Of a stretch of 64,000 nucleotides of DNA, positions 58,595 through 64,000 are shown in pieces; within the stretch, counting starts at the first letter, position 1, and each line of letters starts with the position of its first letter. The translations under genes and the position numbers were made by a program. Under the pieces are notes generated by a model, which saw only the letters and a program-made list of their open reading frames with translations, was not told the DNA's origin and did no database searches. The stretch covers positions 1 to 64,000 of the forward strand of contig DATJUB010000035.1 of NCBI GenBank assembly GCA_035502775.1. The letters are read 5' to 3'. Origin of the DNA: 67-14 sp035502775 (GTDB lineage Bacteria > Actinomycetota > Thermoleophilia > Solirubrobacterales > 70-9).

Positions 58595-59130
58595 TTCCGG
58601 TCTGGGGAATCTTTGTGGAATGTAACCAGGGTGCGTCCGTAGCGGCGCTCTCGGACCACCTCGAGGGCGGGAAGTTCCAGCGGCTGCCTGGCCGCGCTCT
58701 CCACCACCACCCTGCCGCCCGGCGCGAGAACCTTGGGCAGATCCCGGTTCAGGTCGGCGGCGATGTCGTCCGCCATCCGGTACGGCGGATCGATCAGGAT
58801 CAGGTCGAACAGCCGCCCGTCCTGCGAGGCCAGCCAGTTCGCGGCCTCACCCCGGACCAGCTCGATCTCGCTGGTCAGGCCGAGGTTGTGGACGTTGCCC
58901 ATCGCGGGCCGGGTGTCGTTGTCCACCAGCACGGCACTGGCCGCCCCGCGCGAGATCGCCTCGATTCCGAGGGCTCCCGTGCCGCAGTAGAGATCGGCGA
59001 CCGCGTAGCCGGTGATGTCGCCGAGCGCCGAGAACAGGGCCTCACGCACCCGCTCCGAGGTCGGTCTCACCTTCCATCCCTTGGGTGCCAGCAGCTGCCG
59101 GCCACCCAGCCGTCCCGCGATCACCCTCAC
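58591..59130 (-). CDS. rsmD: 16S rRNA (guanine966-N2)-methyltransferase RsmD
   Basis: 179 aa. MRVIAGRLGGRQL start, RPTSERVREALF, SAM motif VADLYCGTGALGIEA, and catalytic DPPY in LILIDPPYRM. Overlaps recG by 4 bp and coaD by 4 bp, so the three are co-translated. Confidence 0.96.
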   Translation of the reverse strand: MRVIAGRLGGRQLLAPKGWKVRPTSERVREALFSALGDITGYAVADLYCGTGALGIEAISRGAASAVLVDNDTRPAMGNVHNLGLTSEIELVRGEAANWLASQDGRLFDLILIDPPYRMADDIAADLNRDLPKVLAPGGRVVVESAARQPLELPALEVVRERRYGRTLVTFHKDSPDRK

Positions 59131-61346
59131 CTTCGGATGCCCTCCGGACCGAAACGGCGGCCGGCCAGCGCGAGCATCGGTCCGAACTCCGGCGCGCCGA
59201 GACCGCCCCAGCGTTCGCTCAGCCGATCCAGGTCGGCCCGGGCGTCCTCGAGCAGATCCTCGTCCCGGGGCAGCCGGGCCACACTGAATCGCGGCAGTCC
59301 GTGCTGGCGGACCCCGGCGATCTCACCCTCGCCGCGCATCCGCAGGTCGATCTCGGCCAGGCGGAAACCGTCCGATTCGGTCGCGAGCGCGTTCAGCCGT
59401 TCGGCCGATGCCGGGCTCGATCCGGCGCTGATCAGAAAGCAGTGGCCTCCGTGGGCACCGCGCCCCACCCTGCCCCGCAGCTGATGGAGCTGCGACAGGC
59501 CGAAACGCTCGGCTCCCTCGATAACCATTACGGTCGCGTTCGGAACGTCGATGCCGACCTCGATCACGGTGGTCGAGACGAGCACGTCGATCCGCCCGTC
59601 CTCGAAGGCGGCCATCGCCTGCTCCTTCTGCAAGGACGACATCTGCCCGTGGATCAGGCCGACCTCGAACTCCCGGAGTTCACCTTCACGCAGGCGTTCG
59701 GCCTCGACCGTCGCGGCGCGGGCCTGCAGTGCCTCCGACTGTTCGATCAGCGGACAGACCACGAAGGCCTGGCGACCCTCGCGGACCTCCCGGCGAAGCC
59801 GGTCGAAGGCCCGGTCACGTCCTCCTTCGGGGACGACTTCGGTCTTGATCGCCTTTCGGCCGGCCGGCAGCTCCCGCAGCTCGGAGGTGTCGAGATCGCC
59901 GTAGGCGGTGAGCGAGAGCGTTCTTGGGATGGGGGTGGCGGTCATGTGAAGGATGTGGGCCGAGTGGCCCTGTGGTGACTTCGAATCGAGCCTGGTGCGT
60001 TGCCTGACCCCGAATCGGTGTTCCTCGTCGATCACGCAGAGAGCCAGTCGCCGGAAGATCACGGGATCCTCGAGCAGCGCGTGGGTGCCGACCAAGATAT
60101 CCATCTCGCCGTCGGCCAGCGCTTCGAGAATCCGGGAGCGCACCTCTTTCGGGGTCGATCCGGTCAGTAGGGCGAAGCTGACTCCGGTGCCGGTGAGCAG
60201 CCGGGCGATCGTCGAGGCGTGCTGGTCGGCCAGCACCTCGGTCGGGGCCATCAGCGCGGCCTGGGCGCCGCTGCCGGCGGCTCTGAGCATCGCGTCGAGC
60301 GCGACCACGGTCTTGCCCGATCCGACCTCGCCCATGAGCAGGCGCCGCATCGGCGCGGTCACGGCGATGTCGGCCGCGATCGTTTCGATCGCCCGGCGCT
60401 GATCTCCGGTCAGGCGAAAGGGCAGCGCTTCGATCCAGGTGGACGCGGCCCGCTCGCCCTCATCGAGAGCGATCGCCGGCGGACCGCTCTCCCGCAGCTC
60501 GACCCGGCCCCGCCGGAGGACCGCCTGGTGGAGGAACAGCTCCTCGAAGGCGAGCCGGTTCATCGCGATCTCGGAGCTTCGCTCGCTGCTCGGGAAGTGC
60601 GCCTCGCGGATCGCCGCGACCGTTCCGGGCATCGAACGCTCGGCCAGGATCTCGGCCGGAAGCGGTTCGGCCAGATCGTCGGCCATGCGGCAGGCACGCC
60701 AGGCCCATTGGCGCCAGCGGGACGGCCGCAGCTCCTCGCTGCCGGGATGGCGACCCCGCAGGCCGCCCTCCTTCAGCCCGGGAGGCCCCTGGTCATCGGC
60801 GGAACTCCAGCGGATCGTCTCTTCCGTGACCGGGGGCGCGTCGGGTCCGGCGTCGGTGGGTTCGTGACCGGACACGACGAATCCCTTGGCCTCCAGCCTG
60901 CCCTCGAGCACGAATCCGGATCCCGAGGTGAGCTGTTTCTCCATCCAGGGCTGGTTGAACCAGACCGCCTTGCGTTCACCGGAAGAGTCGCCGATCCGGG
61001 CCTCGACCACGCTCAGTCCGCGGCGCCTCACCCGGATCCGGCGGGAGGAGAGGATCTCGACCAGCACGGTCGCGGTCGCACCGGGTTCGAGATCGCCGAG
61101 CAGGCGGCGTTCCGGAATGTCCCCGTACGCGCGCGGCACCCGCCAGAGCAGGTCGAAGATCGTCTCGACCCCGGCCTCGCGGGCCTTCTGCTCGAACGCG
61201 GGTCCGATCCCTGGCAGCTCGGACAGCGGCCGATCCAGAAGGCCGGGGCGCGGCCACCTGACCGGAGCGGCGAGGAGCCTGGCCCTCGCCGGGGCCCGTC
61301 CGCCGCCGAGGGGCCGCGGGGCTACTGGCTTGCTAGCAGCCACCAC
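59127..61346 (-). CDS. recG: ATP-dependent DNA helicase RecG
   Basis: 739 aa. Wedge OB domain (about 60-260) that grips replication forks, helicase lobes with LLMGEVGSGKTVVA, DEEH box in CVIDEEHRFG, and C-terminal RGRVGRGAHGG. It regresses stalled forks and branch-migrates junctions. The first 35 residues are a basic Ala/Pro/Arg extension. GTG start overlapping the FakA-like gene by 25 bp. Confidence 0.95.
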   Translation of the reverse strand: MVAASKPVAPRPLGGGRAPARARLLAAPVRWPRPGLLDRPLSELPGIGPAFEQKAREAGVETIFDLLWRVPRAYGDIPERRLLGDLEPGATATVLVEILSSRRIRVRRRGLSVVEARIGDSSGERKAVWFNQPWMEKQLTSGSGFVLEGRLEAKGFVVSGHEPTDAGPDAPPVTEETIRWSSADDQGPPGLKEGGLRGRHPGSEELRPSRWRQWAWRACRMADDLAEPLPAEILAERSMPGTVAAIREAHFPSSERSSEIAMNRLAFEELFLHQAVLRRGRVELRESGPPAIALDEGERAASTWIEALPFRLTGDQRRAIETIAADIAVTAPMRRLLMGEVGSGKTVVALDAMLRAAGSGAQAALMAPTEVLADQHASTIARLLTGTGVSFALLTGSTPKEVRSRILEALADGEMDILVGTHALLEDPVIFRRLALCVIDEEHRFGVRQRTRLDSKSPQGHSAHILHMTATPIPRTLSLTAYGDLDTSELRELPAGRKAIKTEVVPEGGRDRAFDRLRREVREGRQAFVVCPLIEQSEALQARAATVEAERLREGELREFEVGLIHGQMSSLQKEQAMAAFEDGRIDVLVSTTVIEVGIDVPNATVMVIEGAERFGLSQLHQLRGRVGRGAHGGHCFLISAGSSPASAERLNALATESDGFRLAEIDLRMRGEGEIAGVRQHGLPRFSVARLPRDEDLLEDARADLDRLSERWGGLGAPEFGPMLALAGRRFGPEGIRR

Positions 61347-62956
61347 CAGCTCGGCTGGCCGCCCTCGTGGAGGTCGATCTCGACGTCGTGGGGCGTGTGA
61401 TGGTCAAGTTCGCCGAGCGGGATCGGTGCGCCCTCACCGCTGATCACGGTCACCACCTCGGCGCCTTCGCACATCGATTCGATGGTCGAGGCGAGGGTCG
61501 ACCCCGCCCCGCCCCAGGCGACGATCTCACCGCCGCTGAATCCGACCGCGTCCCCGCGCCGGAAGCGTCCCTGGGAATCGTCGCGGCCGGCCGGCGCGAT
61601 GCCGCCGACGGTGATGCCGGCAAGGGCCTCGTTCAGGCGCTCGAGGTTGAACGCCAGTTCCGCCTCGGGGTTGAACTCGATCAGGGCCAGCAGGCATTCC
61701 TGCTGGGTCTTGGTCGGCACCACGACCGCGTTCTTCTCGGAAAGCTCGCAGGCACGCTCGGCCGCCATGATCACGTTCGAGGAGTTGGGCAGCACGAGGA
61801 TGTCGTCGGTCGGCACCTCGCGGATGCCGGCCAGCAGCTCGGCGGTCGAGGGGTTCATGGTCTCGCCGCCGGGCACGACCTGCGCACCCATCTCGGCGAA
61901 GAGCTCCTCCAGCCCCACGCCGCTGCCGACCACGACCATGCCGGTCCGGTGGCCGGCCATGCGGGCCTTGCGCTCGGCGACCTGCTTGCGCATGTCGGCC
62001 ACGTCGAGGTTGGTCACCGCGCCCTCGTCGGAGAAGATCGCCATCGCCGACTCGGGATCGTCGGTGTGCACGTGGACCTTCAGGGTCGCTTCGTCGCCGA
62101 CCACGAGCACCGAGTCGCCCAGCTCTTCGAGTCTGCCGACGAAATCCCGGGCCACGAGGCCGGATCCCGAGACGATGAAGTTGGTGCAGTACTGGTAGCG
62201 GCTGTCCTCGTGATGCGGCTGGCTGGGGAAACTCGCGGTGTGATGGTCGATCACGGGCAGGTCGGCGTCGTCGCCGCGCAGCGCGGCGAGCACCCCGGCG
62301 AGGATCAGCACGAGGCCGTAGCCGCCGGCGTCGACAACACCGGACTGGGCCAGCACCTCGAGCTGCTGCGGGGTACGTTCGACCGCTTTCTGCCCATCGC
62401 TGATCGCCCGCTCGATCACGTCGGCGAGCAGGTCGTCCTGTTCGTCGTCGCTGGCGTCGGGGCTGAGGCGCTGGCGTTCGGGTTCGAGGTGGGCGAGCTG
62501 GCGGGAGATCGAGTGGGCCATCTCGCGGAAGACCGTGAGCATGGTGCCCTCGGCGGGTTCTCTCACGGAGGCGTAGGCGGCGTCGGCGGCCTTGCCGAAG
62601 GCGGAGGCCACCAGGACCGGGTCGACCAGCTCTCCGGGCCGTGAGGCGAGTTCCTCGGCCGCTCCGCGCACGATCTGGCTGAGGATCACTCCCGAGTTGC
62701 CGCGGGCGCCCATCAGGGCGGCCCGGGCCAGCGCGGAGACGAACTGTTCACGCCCGATCTCTTCGAGCGAGCGGCCGTCGTCGAGCCGGTCGAGCTCGTC
62801 CATCACGGCCCGCATGGTCATCGCCATGTTGTCGCCCGTATCGCCGTCGGCGACCGGAAAGACGTTGAGGTCATTCACCTCCTGACGACGGGCCTCGAGG
62901 GAACCATATGCGGACGCGACGACACGCCGGAAACGCTCAATACTGGAATCGGACAC
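61322..62956 (-). CDS. DAK2/DegV-like protein, fatty acid kinase FakA type (YloV)
   Basis: 544 aa. N-terminal kinase domain with NVFPVADGDTGDNMA (Asp ligands for Mg) and ARGNSGVILSQ, a middle domain, and a C-terminal DegV-like region. FakA phosphorylates fatty acids delivered by FakB; acyl-phosphate then feeds the PlsX/PlsY route, matching plsX in this window. No fakB nearby. Start at GTG 62956 (MSDSSIERF); GTG 62962 is equally possible. Confidence 0.88.
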   Translation of the reverse strand: MSDSSIERFRRVVASAYGSLEARRQEVNDLNVFPVADGDTGDNMAMTMRAVMDELDRLDDGRSLEEIGREQFVSALARAALMGARGNSGVILSQIVRGAAEELASRPGELVDPVLVASAFGKAADAAYASVREPAEGTMLTVFREMAHSISRQLAHLEPERQRLSPDASDDEQDDLLADVIERAISDGQKAVERTPQQLEVLAQSGVVDAGGYGLVLILAGVLAALRGDDADLPVIDHHTASFPSQPHHEDSRYQYCTNFIVSGSGLVARDFVGRLEELGDSVLVVGDEATLKVHVHTDDPESAMAIFSDEGAVTNLDVADMRKQVAERKARMAGHRTGMVVVGSGVGLEELFAEMGAQVVPGGETMNPSTAELLAGIREVPTDDILVLPNSSNVIMAAERACELSEKNAVVVPTKTQQECLLALIEFNPEAELAFNLERLNEALAGITVGGIAPAGRDDSQGRFRRGDAVGFSGGEIVAWGGAGSTLASTIESMCEGAEVVTVISGEGAPIPLGELDHHTPHDVEIDLHEGGQPSWWWLLASQ

Positions 62957-63037
62957 GATCACCGACCATATAGAACGCGGAGGCGTCAGGAGGGGCGGCA
63001 ACCGAAACTCGAAGACCTAGCCCAAGACGAACCCGAA

Positions 63038-63080
63038 CTGGGGGCGATTTGGGTGCCATTTGCACCCAAATCGCCCCCAG
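63038..63080. repeat. Palindromic repeat element, copy 2 (19-bp stem, 5-nt loop)
   Basis: Left arm CTGGGGGCGATTTGGGTGC (63038-63056), loop CATTT, right arm exact reverse complement (63062-63080). The three loop-side pairs that differ from copy 1 (CAG versus GTG) are compensated on the other arm. It lies between rpmB and the FakA-like gene, 15 bp from a terminator. Apart from these two elements, the 192-bp spacer 62957-63148 shows nothing. Confidence 0.9.
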
Positions 63081-63095
63081 CATCGTGGGCAAAAG

Positions 63096-63125
63096 AAAAG
63101 GGCCGTCCTTTCGGACGGCCCTTTT
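63096..63125. terminator. Bidirectional terminator after rpmB
   Basis: GGGCCGTCC (63100-63108) pairs with GGACGGCCC (63113-63121) across TTTC, flanked by AAAA and TTTT. It ends rpmB transcription on the minus strand. The stem resembles the terminator at 454-483 in composition. Confidence 0.88.
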
Positions 63126-63148
63126 CGAAGCTCGTTGCTGCGGTGAGG

Positions 63149-63340
63149 CTAGGCGGCCTTCTGGACCTTGTTCGCCTTCAGGCAGCGAGTGCAGACGTTG
63201 ACGCGCTTGCGCGCTCCGGCCTCGATGATCCGTACCTTCTGCAGGTTCGGCTCGAAACGACGCCTCGTGGCGACCATTGAGTGTGAGCGTGAGTTGCCGT
63301 AGGACGGCCCTTTTCCGCAGGTGTGACATACGCGTGCCAT
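63149..63340 (-). CDS. rpmB: 50S ribosomal protein L28 (zinc-binding form)
   Basis: 63 aa from the ATG at 63340 (MARVCHTCGKGPSYGNSRSH); an ATG four codons earlier is unlikely. CHTC and CTRC supply the zinc ligands. Monocistronic, with its own terminator. Confidence 0.97.
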   Translation of the reverse strand: MARVCHTCGKGPSYGNSRSHSMVATRRRFEPNLQKVRIIEAGARKRVNVCTRCLKANKVQKAA

Positions 63341-63380
63341 AGGACGGAGCATGGTATCCGAAATCGCCCGGAGGCAACCT

Positions 63381-63818
63381 TCAGACGCCCAGTTGACCCT
63401 TCATCTGATGCATGCGCAGCACCGCCCGGGCGGCGTTGGCTCCCGAATCGCGCTTGCCGCCGACATCGGCACGGGCCAGGGCCTGCTCCATGTTGTCGAC
63501 GGTCAGCACGCCGAACCCGCAGGGGATCCCGGTTTCGAGCTGAACGTTCTGGATTCCGCGCGCGGCCTCGTTGCAGACGAAGTCGTAGTGGTCGGTCTCC
63601 CCGCGGATCACCGCGCCGAGACAGGCCACCCCGGCGTATTCCCCCGAGGTCGCGCAGTAATGCGCGGCGAGGGGCAGCTCAAAGGCACCGGGCACCTCGA
63701 ACACCTCGATATCGACCACCCCGTCCTTGGCGAACTCCGACTTCGCTCCGCTGACCAGCTTCTCGGCGAGATCCGCGTAGAAGTTTCCGACGCAGATCGC
63801 GAACTTGCCCTCAGCCAT
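63381..63818 (-). CDS. ribH: 6,7-dimethyl-8-ribityllumazine synthase
   Basis: 145 aa. Condenses the pyrimidine and dihydroxybutanone phosphate in the penultimate riboflavin step. VPGAFELPLAA, GAVIRGETDHYDFV and the catalytic His in that segment are intact. The start overlaps the ribA/ribBA stop by 8 bp. Confidence 0.97.
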   Translation of the reverse strand: MAEGKFAICVGNFYADLAEKLVSGAKSEFAKDGVVDIEVFEVPGAFELPLAAHYCATSGEYAGVACLGAVIRGETDHYDFVCNEAARGIQNVQLETGIPCGFGVLTVDNMEQALARADVGGKRDSGANAARAVLRMHQMKGQLGV

Positions 63819-64000
63819 CCCGGGCTTCCAGCTTCGCGTCTTCCACCTGCTGGTCGTGGACCTGCTCGTCGTGGATCATCTCCTCGTCGAGAGCGAGACC
63901 CTGGTGATGGAGCGTGTGGCCCATCTTGTCCCGCTTGGTCTGGAGATAGCCCTCGTTGTGGACGTTCGGCGGGGCCTCGATCTTCACCTGCTCGGTGACC
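63811..64000 (-). CDS. GTP cyclohydrolase II C-terminus (ribA or ribBA), partial
   Basis: Only the last 63 codons are present; the gene continues past the right edge. The translation contains PPNVHNEGYLQTKRDKMGH, the conserved C-terminal block of GTP cyclohydrolase II, followed by an acidic/His-rich tail (DEEMIHDEQVHDQQVEDAK). Overlap with ribH shows a riboflavin operon. Whether an N-terminal RibB domain exists cannot be seen. Confidence 0.88.
   Translation of the reverse strand, partial: VTEQVKIEAPPNVHNEGYLQTKRDKMGHTLHHQGLALDEEMIHDEQVHDQQVEDAKLEARDG

Noticed and set aside
1..64000. CRISPR arrays, insertion sequences, prophage
   Set aside because: No regularly spaced identical repeats with unique spacers, no transposase or phage structural genes were recognised on either strand.

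Overview
The window looks like a chromosomal core region of a high-GC actinomycete-type bacterium. Most genes look roughly two-thirds G+C (estimated by eye) and use GTG and TTG starts freely. Marker families include a SepIVA-like coiled-coil protein next to coaD/rsmD, a YceD-rpmF-plsX-acpP-rnc-smc-ftsY-ffh-rpsP chain, an Rpf/lysozyme-like secreted protein, an L,D-transpeptidase and tandem secreted DUF3089 proteins. Lysine-rich secreted C-termini plus DUF6351 and DUF3089 proteins suggest Thermoleophilia/Solirubrobacterales; that placement is inference. No prophage, insertion sequence or CRISPR array was seen.

Layout. 1-512: non-coding, with a proline-codon-like tandem repeat, an inverted repeat and a bidirectional terminator. 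513-9.9 kb: acyl-CoA dehydrogenase, dnaE, sixA, a secreted unknown, an Rpf-like hydrolase, a 55-residue membrane protein coupled to argG, and a single-pass membrane protein. 9.9-18.4 kb (minus strand): tightly overlapping SpoU methyltransferase-pheS-pheT-argC-argJ-argB-argD. 18.5-25.4 kb: rplT-rpmI, then wecB, a visibly lower-GC two-gene DUF488 cassette and a P1-family peptidase, then infC and thrS; the usual infC-rpmI-rplT cluster is therefore split. 25.4-29.5 kb: two membrane GGDEF proteins flanking an esterase and a metal-dependent cyclase. 29.5-32.6 kb: tRNA-Val, a large secreted DUF6351 protein, tRNA-Cys and tRNA-Gly. 32.6-45.2 kb: RNase HI, a Xer recombinase, an L,D-transpeptidase, an SDR, a hydrolase, two DUF3089 proteins, ilvD, thiD, dprA and comM. 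45.3-64 kb: yraN, rnhB, lepB, rplS, trmD, khpA, rpsP, ffh, ftsY, smc, rnc, acpP, plsX, rpmF, yceD, a methyltransferase, sepIVA, coaD, rsmD, recG, a FakA-like kinase, rpmB, ribH and the 3' end of ribA/ribBA.

Functional themes. The arg genes convert N-acetylglutamate to acetylornithine and, through ArgG, citrulline to argininosuccinate; argF and argH are not here. The 45-58 kb block joins protein targeting (Ffh, FtsY, LepB), ribosome assembly and modification (S16, L19, L32, TrmD, KhpA, RsmD), phospholipid precursor supply (PlsX, ACP, FakA-like) and chromosome organisation (SMC).

Most unusual signals: (1) the smc gene in its normal locus encodes a 783-residue protein with complete ATPase heads but no hinge domain; (2) two intergenic 19-bp perfect palindromes share the outer 15 bp and differ by compensated inner pairs; (3) the DUF488 cassette interrupts infC/rpmI-rplT; (4) lepB appears to start at a CTG overlapping the rplS stop; (5) RNase III and PlsX carry changes at family-conserved active-site positions; (6) tRNA-Val has C rather than U at position 33; (7) four direct repeats lie at exact 11-bp spacing upstream of the DUF6351 gene; (8) many genes have a TANNNT hexamer 6-7 nt before ATG, the geometry of leaderless transcripts.
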